From positions 1-26,501 of the forward strand of contig JAGRCC010000372.1 in NCBI GenBank assembly GCA_020433785.1: a DNA stretch of 26,501 nt, in the 5' to 3' direction. Positions 8,518 through 16,318 of this stretch are shown here, piece by piece. Every line of letters starts with the position of its first letter. The first letter of the stretch is position 1. The notes beneath the pieces are model-generated. The model had not been told where the DNA came from, ran no database searches, and was given only the letters and a program-made list of their open reading frames with translations. The position numbers and the translations under genes are program-made. This DNA comes from Anaerolineae bacterium. GTDB taxonomy: Bacteria; Chloroflexota; Anaerolineae; 4572-78; J111.

Positions 8518-9861
8518 CTAAGAACTAATTTGGATAACATCTAGCCATATCTGATTAATCTCGAAGAAAGGCGTATCATAAAAGAAAATACCTAAAGTGG
8601 GGCCAATCTGTTTAGTAAATTGGATGCGCTTAAATTTTTCCCATTTATCTTTTAGCTTAAAGGTTGTCAGTAGGTTGGTCCCAAAGCGATGAGATGCCCC
8701 GCAGAAAAGTTTCATAGCATTAAGCTTAATTCCTCTGAGTGACGGTTGGAAAATGTAAAAACTTGCCACGTTCCAGTTCAAGTCACAAAAACGGCTTTTA
8801 TATTCATAATCTCCGGCAGCCCAATCCATAAATTGAATCTGATCGTCGTTTGATAGTTGATCGATTACTTTTAACATCAAGTAAGTTCCCGGTCTATACG
8901 TTTCGTAGTCTGGATCATAACCACATTCATGGCTGAAATAAACGTCTTTGTACTTTAATATGCCTTCAAAGGCAATGGGTTTATCGTCAATATATAACAC
9001 ATAAGCCAACAAGTGGCCGTTTTCGGCCAGCAAGGTCAAATAATTGCGTGTTTTAGCATCATTAACAAAGGCATCTCCCGTGGCCTTCTTAAATGTTTTA
9101 CTTGACACTTTCTCCAAATCCTGACACAACTGGTTTACATCTTGTGGCGTTTTATAGCATTTAATAGCTACTCGGCCTGAAAAATCCTTTTCCAACTTCC
9201 TAACCCTTTTACGAAGATTTTTCTTGTTTTTCCTAAGACTGTAAAAATCTTCCAATGAAGCAGGTATAGTCATTCGGTATTGAATGTTTGGATGTGGCTC
9301 GTAATCTTTTGAGATAAGCCCCGTTTGGGTTGTTCCCAGCCAGTATAGGTAAGAGTCTGTTGGAATATCCGAAAATGATACTAAATCGGCTTCCTGAAGC
9401 TGTAGGGCCTTTTGAAGATACGACATGTATAACGCGCAAACCTCAAACGAGGTATCGCCGATTATTCCACCCTCAATAATGTTCAAGACACGGACCTTGG
9501 GGTTAAATAAAGGTTTATAGCCAACCTTAAACTCTATTTGTTTATCTTCAATTCTACCAACAAGCATGGCTATTAGACGGCCATTATTCCTGATTGTTAA
9601 AACATATGGGCGTACTATTTCCGAATGAGTTTTGAGTTCAGTCAGAAAATAGTCGATATTAGCCGTTGGATAGGGGCGTAAATTCTGCCAACCCTCTCTA
9701 ATTTTTTCAATCTCCTCAATGGTTCTTGCGATGAAAACTGAATACTCATGTAAATTGCGTATCGGATAATGACTGTCGTAATGCTGTTTGTCCAAGAGAT
9801 TTGGGTGGGTAGACGTGTGTTCCAATGTCACAGGTTGCTCAGTTTTTGTCGCGGATTTCAT
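8518..9861 (-). CDS. GNAT-superfamily acyltransferase, CelD/BioF2/FemAB-like (Acetyltransf_6)
   Basis: Likely transfers an acyl or aminoacyl group to a sugar or lipid intermediate of the glycan. The C-terminal half (about 200-360) has the Acetyltransf_6 pattern. A very basic stretch lies at 210-225. IDDKPIAFEGILKYKDVYF is at about 291-309, then HECGYDPDYE, PGTYLMLKVID, and FMDWAAGDYEYKSRF near 344-358. The GxxxYK-type end motif is typical of CelD/FemAB-like proteins. The N-terminal half (about 40-180) resembles the divergent first GNAT fold of the same superfamily. No signal peptide or membrane segment is seen, so it acts in the cytoplasm. GGGAG lies about 8 nt before the ATG. It is the first gene of the leftward group acyltransferase, flippase, nucleotidyltransferase, aminotransferase. 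The acyl group and acceptor are unknown. Confidence 0.82.
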   Translation of the reverse strand: MKSATKTEQPVTLEHTSTHPNLLDKQHYDSHYPIRNLHEYSVFIARTIEEIEKIREGWQNLRPYPTANIDYFLTELKTHSEIVRPYVLTIRNNGRLIAMLVGRIEDKQIEFKVGYKPLFNPKVRVLNIIEGGIIGDTSFEVCALYMSYLQKALQLQEADLVSFSDIPTDSYLYWLGTTQTGLISKDYEPHPNIQYRMTIPASLEDFYSLRKNKKNLRKRVRKLEKDFSGRVAIKCYKTPQDVNQLCQDLEKVSSKTFKKATGDAFVNDAKTRNYLTLLAENGHLLAYVLYIDDKPIAFEGILKYKDVYFSHECGYDPDYETYRPGTYLMLKVIDQLSNDDQIQFMDWAAGDYEYKSRFCDLNWNVASFYIFQPSLRGIKLNAMKLFCGASHRFGTNLLTTFKLKDKWEKFKRIQFTKQIGPTLGIFFYDTPFFEINQIWLDVIQISS

Positions 9862-10167
9862 CAGATTTCTCCCTTATCATCATTGATTTTATTATCGACA
9901 AATTCTCAGTTTTTAATGTGCGTTTATGCTTTTTTGTTTCAGCCTTTTAGGAAGTCTCTTTATCTATAATTACCTGGCCTGGTACACCAAGGTAAAGTTA
10001 AGTAGATAGTTCGTAGTAACCGCTTTAGCGGTTGCTGCCAAAGTTAGATGGCTAAAGCCATTACTACGAACCAGAGTATTATTTATGCTCAAGTGTCCGA
10101 GTTAAGCCTCAATCCCTTAAGTGTGTTCTACCTTATTGCCCAACTTAAGACATTCCATTAGTAGATT
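9862..10167. other. Intergenic region with a palindrome pair
   Basis: This 306-bp gap lies between two leftward genes, the SDR ending at 10168 and the acyltransferase starting at 9861. I see no gene. It contains the inverted hairpin pair at 10009-10071, and its AT-rich left part (9870-9965) probably holds the promoter of the acyltransferase operon. No clear -35/-10 pair can be named. Confidence 0.55.
10009..10071. repeat. REP/BIME-like pair of inverted palindromes
   Basis: Two 24-nt units (10009-10032 and 10048-10071) face each other across 15 nt. They share an 11-nt GTTCGTAGTAA outer arm and an internal GCTTTAGC. Each unit ends in its own 6-bp hairpin with a 2-nt loop (10019-10032 and 10048-10061). 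The units differ at two base pairs of this hairpin, and in both cases both strands changed, so the pairing is kept. This arrangement matches the paired REP (BIME) architecture. Only this copy exists in the window. Confidence 0.8.
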
Positions 10168-11169
10168 TCAGGCTACTGGCTCTGCCAGCCTCCGAGCATA
10201 CCAGGCCAGCGTTTGTTCCAACCCCTCATCCAAGGAAACCTGCGGTTGATAGTCAAGCAGTTTTCTGGCTTGCGAAATATCCGGGCAGCGGCGCACAATA
10301 GGATCGTGGGCGGCTACTTGCGGCGCAATATCAATCGACACATTGGCTTTTTCCAAAATTCGCTGAGCCAGTTCGCCAATGGTGATTTCTTCTTCGTCGT
10401 TGCCAACGTTAAAGGTGTGACCATCACCGGCGGGGTTTTGCATGGCTTTGGTAATAGCCATCACAGCGTCTTGAACGTAACAAAAGGCCCGGCTATAGTT
10501 GGCTGAATAGACCACCAGCGGATTTTGGCCATTCAGGGCGCGTTGATACAGTTCGGGAATCACATGCTCAAACCCCATGCGCGGGCCGTAAACGTTATGG
10601 AAACGGACATTGACAAAAGGTTTGCCGTACATCTGGCAATATTGGGTTACGGCTAGTTCGCCAAAAATTTTGCTACCGGCATAAGAACTGCGCGGATTCT
10701 TGATATCGGTTAAAGCGACAGGCACGTTTTCCGGGGTGGGAATGGGCAGTTGGTAAAACTGCTGCGTCCAGGCATAGCTTTCACTGGTCGATGAGAACAA
10801 AATTTTCTTGCCGCCGCCTTTTACAAACCAATCCAGCAAAAACAGGGTGGCGATGGCGTTCACCCGCACCACTTCATGGGGCCGCTCAATCACGTTTTTT
10901 ACGCCGATAATCGCCGCCAGGTGATAAACCTCATCGTACCCGTCGCCCAATTGAGCGAACGTCGCCAGATCGGTGAGGTCGCCGGTAACCAATTGCACAT
11001 TGGGTCGGGCCAAAAGGGCTTCTAAATCCTCGTCCCGTTTACCTCGGATGAAGTTGTCAACCAGCACGACCTGATTGGTCGGTTCTTGGCTGAGATAGTT
11101 TGAAAGGTGATAGCCGATAAATCCTGATCCCCCGGTAATGAGGATGCGTCGTTCTTTTACTTGTTTCAT
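10168..11169 (-). CDS. Extended SDR nucleotide-sugar epimerase/decarboxylase (UXS/UDP-glucuronate epimerase-like)
   Basis: NAD-dependent enzyme acting on a nucleotide sugar. The Rossmann motif TGGSGFIG is at 12-19. Ser/Thr catalytic residues lie in FSSTSESYA (125-133), and the catalytic pair is Tyr163/Lys167 in SSYAGSK. RFHNVYGPRM and AFCYVQDAV later in the chain resemble the substrate-binding motifs of UDP-glucuronate decarboxylases and related epimerases. It overlaps the upstream dehydrogenase gene by 4 bp (ATGA), with GAGG about 6 nt before its ATG, so the two are translationally coupled. That points to a UDP-uronic acid as substrate, giving a UDP-pentose or the C4 epimer. Family is sure; the reaction is an inference from the coupling. 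It closes a leftward group of four genes. Confidence 0.88.
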   Translation of the reverse strand: MKQVKERRILITGGSGFIGYHLSNYLSQEPTNQVVLVDNFIRGKRDEDLEALLARPNVQLVTGDLTDLATFAQLGDGYDEVYHLAAIIGVKNVIERPHEVVRVNAIATLFLLDWFVKGGGKKILFSSTSESYAWTQQFYQLPIPTPENVPVALTDIKNPRSSYAGSKIFGELAVTQYCQMYGKPFVNVRFHNVYGPRMGFEHVIPELYQRALNGQNPLVVYSANYSRAFCYVQDAVMAITKAMQNPAGDGHTFNVGNDEEEITIGELAQRILEKANVSIDIAPQVAAHDPIVRRCPDISQARKLLDYQPQVSLDEGLEQTLAWYARRLAEPVA

Positions 11170-12731
11170 TGGTAACCTCGCTTTCGCCAGTGGCCTTTGC
11201 CTACGCCTAATATCCGACAGCCGGCCTCATGTAAAGCTGAGGCTTTTTCATCAGAAATGATATTTTGGGCGTCCACAATAATTGGCGGCACCGGCGTATG
11301 ATCTAATAATGTTTGAGTTGATAGTTCACGATAGGCCAGGTGAGGGATGGCGAAGACAAGTCCATCAGCTTGTCTCAAACAGGCCTCTAAATCTTGTTCT
11401 ACTTCAATATCAGGCCGCTCAGGCCAGGTGATGGCATACGGATCATGGACGATGACTGTGGCGCCAACTTTCGTTAATTCATCCACCAACAGCTCTGTTG
11501 GCGAGTTGCGGGTGTCGGCCACTTCCGGCAAATACGAAACGCCACAAACTACAATGGTTTTGCCCGCCAAACCATCGTCCGTTAATTCATTCAGCAGATC
11601 CAATGAATGCAGCGGCATGGTGTAGTTGATTTTTAGCGCATCCATTGTCATTTGCAGCACCACGTCACTGTCAAACAAGTGCGTAGCTGACCACTGGGCT
11701 AACAGTGAGTCTTTGGTTAAACAGTATCCGCCCACGCCGAACCCCGGCAGGCGAATGTTGTCGTGTGTACCTTTGCGGACCCGGATCGAGTCGATCACCG
11801 CAAATAGGTTGATGCCGGCTTTCTCGGCCAGTAAGGTCCACTCGTGAATGAAGGCAATATTCATGGCCCTATACGAGTTTTCCATGAGTTTGGCCAGCTC
11901 GGAGCCGTTGGTATCTTCTAAATCCCACAGCGGATAGGCGGCTGTATCAATGAAGGAAGACAGGAATTGGTGAGCTTTGGCGGCTGAAGCTTCATCGATA
12001 CCGGAGAAGGTGCGCCAAAATTTGCGAATGGAGTCCACATACCGGGGGCCAGGCATCACTCGCTCATAGGCGTGGGCCAGCAACAGCGGGGCGTTGATGC
12101 CTCGCTTGGCTCGCTCTTCTTGCAGAATGGGCTGGGCCACAAGTTGGGTGGCGCCGGCCGGCACGGTGGTCTCGATCAGAACCAGCGCCTCCGGCTGCAT
12201 ATTACGTCCGACCGTGCGGATGGCGGCTTTAAAGGCATCGAGATTAATGTCAACTTCAGCAGCTGTTTCCGCTAACCGATTATGGACATCCAGCGGGACA
12301 TCGACCACGATAAAATCGGCCAATGAATAAGCCTGCTCAGTGGTGGTGGCGCACAGATTCTTGGTGTGGTGAACGTTGGTATCGATCAGTCGGTCCAGTT
12401 CGACGTCGGGCGACACAATGGGGGTTAAGCCGTCATTGATTTTGCCCACTTTCCAGTAACCGGCGGGGCTGGGTAGATCGACCCCAATCACAAAATACAA
12501 CGGTTGGCCTGAAGCGTCTTTCGCGTCGGAGATAACGGCGGCAACCGCAGCTCCCACAAAGCCTAAGCCTTGCACCACTACGATCTTACGTCCTTGATTG
12601 CGGTACCATTCAGCGGTGTTCTTAACGGTGTCAAATGAAGTTTGACTTTCAAATTCGGTTGGAATAGGGTATTTTGTCCCATCTGGAGCCATTGAAATAG
12701 GGCGTTCAGTCACAAAACTTGGTGCTTGCAT
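11166..12731 (-). CDS. Nucleotide-sugar 6-dehydrogenase (UDP-glucose/UDP-ManNAc dehydrogenase family)
   Basis: Oxidises C6 of a nucleotide sugar to the uronic acid with two NAD+. The NAD site is VQGLGFVGAA (53-62). ERVMPGPRY (223-231) is family-typical, the catalytic lysine region is NGSELAKLMENSYRAMN (275-291) with Lys281, and the catalytic cysteine is Cys337 in GFGVGGYCLTKD. The dimer and C-terminal UDP-binding domains follow. At 521 residues it is about 70 longer than most relatives. The excess includes some 45 N-terminal residues before the Rossmann fold, without membrane segments. The GGYCLTKD motif lies between the GGxCFPKD form of UDP-glucose enzymes and the GGHCIPVD form of WecC/WbpA enzymes, so the sugar is left open. 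AAGGAG (12740-12745) sits 8 nt before the ATG. The SDR downstream overlaps by 4 bp. Confidence 0.92.
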   Translation of the reverse strand: MQAPSFVTERPISMAPDGTKYPIPTEFESQTSFDTVKNTAEWYRNQGRKIVVVQGLGFVGAAVAAVISDAKDASGQPLYFVIGVDLPSPAGYWKVGKINDGLTPIVSPDVELDRLIDTNVHHTKNLCATTTEQAYSLADFIVVDVPLDVHNRLAETAAEVDINLDAFKAAIRTVGRNMQPEALVLIETTVPAGATQLVAQPILQEERAKRGINAPLLLAHAYERVMPGPRYVDSIRKFWRTFSGIDEASAAKAHQFLSSFIDTAAYPLWDLEDTNGSELAKLMENSYRAMNIAFIHEWTLLAEKAGINLFAVIDSIRVRKGTHDNIRLPGFGVGGYCLTKDSLLAQWSATHLFDSDVVLQMTMDALKINYTMPLHSLDLLNELTDDGLAGKTIVVCGVSYLPEVADTRNSPTELLVDELTKVGATVIVHDPYAITWPERPDIEVEQDLEACLRQADGLVFAIPHLAYRELSTQTLLDHTPVPPIIVDAQNIISDEKASALHEAGCRILGVGKGHWRKRGYQ

Positions 12732-12782
12732 ATGATGATCTCCTTAATTTACAGTGATGAAAAATTAGCTCTTGTTCTATAT

Positions 12783-14729
12783 TTAATGAGACACGCTCGA
12801 CAAAGCGTTAAGTTTTATCGCTATTTTTCGTTTATCGAGGGCTTTAAATGGTGGTAAGGTTAATTGCAATTGATGAGTAGCTGAATGGTAATCCGGAATA
12901 GGGTAAGGCCGGCCGTCTACAGTAATGCTCACCGGTTTTCGCTCAAAAGGAAGCGTCACGTCAAGGGTCATCTGATGCTCAGAAAAATGCCGGCTTGTCG
13001 AATTATCCTTAATATCGCCGGTGTGAGAGATGTCTACCTCAATGTTAAATGTATTGGCCTCTTGATAGGCGTCAACAGATGCGCATAAGTAGCCGGTTAA
13101 TTCTCTAAGGCTGATAAAACGGGTGATACCCTGTTCCTTCCAGGCTTCAATAACGGTGTTCAACCAATTAACCCCTTCTTGGGCCAACTCATAATCGTGA
13201 AATACGCCGACGATAGGGTAGCCGCTGTGAAAAATGGACGGCGTAGGGGCAGTTGCATCCAGAAACACCGAGCGAATTTTGTCATTGCGGATAATATGAT
13301 CATTTTTCTGAAACGTGTTGTATTCACTCGAAAATAGCCGGTAGCCAACGGTGTGGGCAATCTGCTCAGAATCCTGGCTTTGCTCATGGCCTGATGGCGT
13401 AACCGCGGCCGGAAGTTTTTCGAAAATTGCTTCGATTTTTTTGGCGCTGTCTCGCAAAATTCTGATCTGCTCCCCAGCCGCCGTGTCTTTATTTTCCGGT
13501 ACGTGGCGAAATTCGTGATACCAGTTCAAATTTGAGTAACGATCATCCGCGGCCAGCCAGCCTTCCAAGTTTGTATCGATGTGGGTTAACCCGTGCGACT
13601 CGATATCGATCAAGCCGGTATGAATGTATTCTTTTAAGGCCAGAAACTCGGCGGCATAATCGTAGACCCGTGGCTCAGGGTGGCCATTTTCCTTGACAAA
13701 ACAAACGTCTTTGGAATGATAGATAGCCCCGGCTTGTCGATCTTTTATTTCTTGGCCGTTGATAAATAGCCGCCCGTTGTGGGGATTGGCGTCATCAACC
13801 CAGAGGGGGATATACATAACGCTAAGCCTGGCCTGATGTTTTTTCAACAGCCCAATTAGGGTTTGCCAGGCTTGTCTATCCATAATCTCGGTGTCATAGC
13901 CCTTTAAATAAACGCGCTCACAGGTGCCGGGGTCATCCATCCGTAAAACCATCGTGCCGGCCAGGTTGCACTCAACCAGCCCCCAACCGCTATTTTGGCG
14001 AATAAATTCCCGAATAATTCGGTGCATCGAGTTAAACCGATCAAGATACGTATCCGACTGAAGGGCAATGTAATAATTGGTTGCTTTGCCATATTGATAT
14101 TTCACAATTGCCGGCTGCCCTTTGACGGTCGCAATGGGTTCAACGTCTGCCAACAGTTCCACCGATTTGTACGAAAAGACTTGCTGCTTGAACTGTTTGA
14201 AATGCTTTTTGACGTAGCGGCCCGGAAATCGCTTGAGACCCCATTTTTGAAATGAAATTTTCCAGCCATCGCCCAGTTTAATTTCCGGCTCAATATGAGG
14301 GTCGGCTAATTTATTTTTATCAACCACTATGGAACATGGGCAGCAGAATTTATTGTTCTTTAAGTTGGCAATGCCAAACATCGCCTTAGATCGTTCGCCC
14401 ACCCCATCATAGGAAGCCATCACGCTGACACCGTACTTAGATGAGACTTGTTTGAGCATGGTAATGGTATTAGTGGCCAGCTCTGTTTCGGGTAAAGCCA
14501 GGATAATGGTGGAATAATTGATCCGACCATCAGCTACAATATCTTCGAAGCGCAACTTTTCGCTGTATGTTATATGAAAAGGGATATTTGCCGCGCTGAG
14601 AAGCTCAACAAAATCTTCCACTTCCGAGTCCCCGAGCGGCGCTGATGGGGGTTCGCCGATGATTTTCGTATCCGGCTTTAATAATTTTCGAGATGTAACC
14701 AGCAAAACTTTAATTCGTCTTGTACTCAT
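12783..14729 (-). CDS. Large three-part protein with a divergent polysaccharide-deacetylase (NodB-like) core
   Basis: I can only place the central domain. About 258-550 has a NodB/CE4-like layout: VLRMDDPG (261-268) in place of TFDDG, the metal-binding pair His379/His383 in ESHGLTH, and a late VFHDYE strand (509-514). The N-terminal 240 residues form an alpha/beta domain (KVLLVTSRK, then STIILALPETE) that resembles a Rossmann-like or amidotransferase-like fold. About 560-648 is a beta-rich C-terminal domain. No signal peptide or membrane segment is visible, which is odd for a polysaccharide deacetylase and suggests action on a cytoplasmic intermediate. The start has only a weak ribosome site. 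It lies 34 bp after a GT4 gene and 51 bp before the dehydrogenase gene, so it is part of the glycan operon. Deacetylase activity is inferred and the true substrate is unknown. Confidence 0.7.
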   Translation of the reverse strand: MSTRRIKVLLVTSRKLLKPDTKIIGEPPSAPLGDSEVEDFVELLSAANIPFHITYSEKLRFEDIVADGRINYSTIILALPETELATNTITMLKQVSSKYGVSVMASYDGVGERSKAMFGIANLKNNKFCCPCSIVVDKNKLADPHIEPEIKLGDGWKISFQKWGLKRFPGRYVKKHFKQFKQQVFSYKSVELLADVEPIATVKGQPAIVKYQYGKATNYYIALQSDTYLDRFNSMHRIIREFIRQNSGWGLVECNLAGTMVLRMDDPGTCERVYLKGYDTEIMDRQAWQTLIGLLKKHQARLSVMYIPLWVDDANPHNGRLFINGQEIKDRQAGAIYHSKDVCFVKENGHPEPRVYDYAAEFLALKEYIHTGLIDIESHGLTHIDTNLEGWLAADDRYSNLNWYHEFRHVPENKDTAAGEQIRILRDSAKKIEAIFEKLPAAVTPSGHEQSQDSEQIAHTVGYRLFSSEYNTFQKNDHIIRNDKIRSVFLDATAPTPSIFHSGYPIVGVFHDYELAQEGVNWLNTVIEAWKEQGITRFISLRELTGYLCASVDAYQEANTFNIEVDISHTGDIKDNSTSRHFSEHQMTLDVTLPFERKPVSITVDGRPYPIPDYHSATHQLQLTLPPFKALDKRKIAIKLNALSSVSH

Positions 14730-14763
14730 AACGAAGAAATGACACCTTGGTGAGGTCTGGTAA

Positions 14764-15891
14764 TTAGTGATGTTGCTTAGTCGTCAGCAATTCCTGGTAG
14801 AGTTCATCGAGTTGTTTTATATAAATTTCCGGCGAATATTGCTTGATGGCTTTTTGGCGGCCTTGTTGTCCCATTCTTTTTGCATTTTCGGGATCTCTCA
14901 GGATTTCAACCACCGCATCAGCCAAGGCATCCGGATTTTTGGTGGGAAATAGCATCCCGGTTTCGCCAGGCTCAATCATCTCCGGGATACCTCCTACGGG
15001 GGTTGCGGCCACAGGCAGCCCTGTCGCCATCGCTTCCATAATCGATAGTGGGAACCCTTCCGTCAGAGACGGCAGGATAAAGAGATCCATTGCCGATAAT
15101 TCGGCACTTAGATCTTCAATAAAACCGGTGAATTCAACAGCGCCATTGAGATTAAGCGAGTTTGAGAGCGATTGTAACTCCGACATTAAGGGACCGGTAC
15201 CGACGATTTTCAATTTGGCATTGGGAATAGATTGGCGAATTTTCGGCATGGCTTTAAGCAGATATTCGTGGCCTTTGCCGGGATAAATCCGCGATACCAT
15301 CCCCATCACCGGATAGTCATTATTCTTAAATGATGCGCCGTTTGCAGAGATGTTTTGCTTGGTGAATTTGGCCATATCGATGGGTAAATAGATGACGGCG
15401 TATTTGTTAGAATTATTTCTATCCCAATAGTCTCGTACGGCATTGGAGCAAGCGATGACTTTGTGGGCCAAGAAGTCCATTCTGCGTTTGACGTGAGCCA
15501 TCAGACCAATGCCAAATCCGTATTCTTCCCAGGCCATATCCACTTCGTTACAAATGATGATCGGTACACCCGCTAATCTGGCGGCAATTCGACCGAGAAA
15601 ACTGATTTTGAAGTAAAAGTGAACGATATCTGGTTTGTATGATTTTAGGAGCTGTACCAGCTTAGGTAGTAGACGAAGATCATAAATATTCGTGGTTAAA
15701 TTGAGTCCATAAGTCGGGTAGCCTAGTTTTTTAATCTCTTGGCCGATGAAACCCTCGCAGGAGCCACAGGCCACAAATGCCAAATCATATTTTTCTCTAG
15801 GATTGTACTTGGCCGTAATAAGCAAGAGTTCATCGACTCCGCCAACGGTCAGTTGACCTGTCACATGCATTATCCGAATCTTGTTACTCAT
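14764..15891 (-). CDS. GT4 family glycosyltransferase
   Basis: Retaining GT-B enzyme that adds a sugar to the growing lipid-linked glycan. The N-terminal acceptor domain begins with MHVTGQLTVGGVDELL. The C-terminal donor domain shows GMVSRIYPGKGHEYLLKAM (Arg201 and Lys206 bind the donor phosphates) and the EX7E motif in TEGFPLSIMEAM (Glu278 and Glu286). GLPVAATPVGGIPEMI follows. 375 residues is the normal length. The frame runs 9 nt further up to a GTG at 15900, but AGGTG overlaps that codon and lies 6 nt before the ATG at 15891, which I take as the start. It is the first gene of a leftward operon of four. Its leader contains one copy of the duplicated terminator module (15953-16061). Confidence 0.92.
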   Translation of the reverse strand: MSNKIRIMHVTGQLTVGGVDELLLITAKYNPREKYDLAFVACGSCEGFIGQEIKKLGYPTYGLNLTTNIYDLRLLPKLVQLLKSYKPDIVHFYFKISFLGRIAARLAGVPIIICNEVDMAWEEYGFGIGLMAHVKRRMDFLAHKVIACSNAVRDYWDRNNSNKYAVIYLPIDMAKFTKQNISANGASFKNNDYPVMGMVSRIYPGKGHEYLLKAMPKIRQSIPNAKLKIVGTGPLMSELQSLSNSLNLNGAVEFTGFIEDLSAELSAMDLFILPSLTEGFPLSIMEAMATGLPVAATPVGGIPEMIEPGETGMLFPTKNPDALADAVVEILRDPENAKRMGQQGRQKAIKQYSPEIYIKQLDELYQELLTTKQHH

Positions 15892-15952
15892 GCGTTGCAC
15901 CTGGCTTGGGTTTGATTCTAGCTCACTTACGTAACTTCAGTCTATCAATATT

Positions 15953-16061
15953 TAATGATAAAGTTGTGTAAGTTTGCTAGGAAAAAAGTTAGAAAAATTG
16001 GGGTTAAAAAAAGGGTCATCCGACTTTTTTTGGTTGTTATTCGTAACCAGTTGGATGACCC
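15953..16061 (-). repeat. Duplicated intergenic module, copy 1 (hairpin, T-tract, 28-nt conserved block)
   Basis: Together with 19924-20023 this forms a roughly 105-nt repeat. Identical parts are a 28-nt block (15973-16000) and TAATGATAAAG (15953-15963). The hairpin arms GTCATCC / GGATGAC are the same and flank a diverged loop. Differences lie mostly in the loop and in a short indel beside the A-run. In the leftward sense the order is hairpin, T-tract, conserved block, then the next gene. Confidence 0.85.
16006..16061 (-). terminator. Intrinsic terminator or attenuator upstream of the GT4 operon
   Basis: On the minus strand, arms 16049-16061 and 16013-16025 pair at 12 of 13 positions around a 23-nt loop, and seven T residues follow directly. 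It lies 258 bp after the CotH stop and about 120 bp before the GT4 start. It could end the CotH transcript late or attenuate transcription entering the GT4 operon. Confidence 0.75.
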
Positions 16062-16318
16062 AAGAAAAATTAGTAGCCGTTTATTAGTTTATATGATGCC
16101 AACGTGCTCACTTGCCCCGGTAACAACGAGTTATACAACATTTTATGAGCCAGGGAGCGTGACTGGATCGTTCTATCCTGAAGCGGCACTGGCAAGAGGT
16201 AAAGCAAAAAATCGAGAGTGAATATGGGTAGTTCTACCTCAACCGAAGGTTGATCCGCAAACCACCGTCGATGTAGTACTATTCTGGACAGCTAAAGACC
16301 GAGACGGCCTCTTTTGCC

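Larger units (their letters stand above)
15892..16318. other. Intergenic region with copy 1 of the duplicated module
   Basis: This 427-bp gap separates the CotH gene (stop at 16319) from the leftward GT4 gene. On the minus strand it holds two small adjacent hairpins (16239-16253 and 16227-16238), then the terminator and conserved block at 15953-16061. A rightward open frame (15955-16221) has no ribosome site and no recognisable product, so I do not call a gene. The promoter of the GT4 operon should lie here; none is clear. Confidence 0.6.

Noticed and set aside
15955..16221. Rightward open frame starting MIK...FARKKVRKI, whose first 15 codons or so are also readable in the second module copy (from 19927)
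   Set aside because: Neither copy has a ribosome site, the frames part company after about 22 codons, and the likeness is explained by the shared nucleotide block and its A-runs. The hairpin with T-tract on the other strand is the simpler reason for conservation.
16227..16253. Two adjacent small hairpins after the CotH gene as a riboswitch or terminator
   Set aside because: Stems are only 5-6 bp, no T-tract follows, and no known riboswitch core motif is visible.
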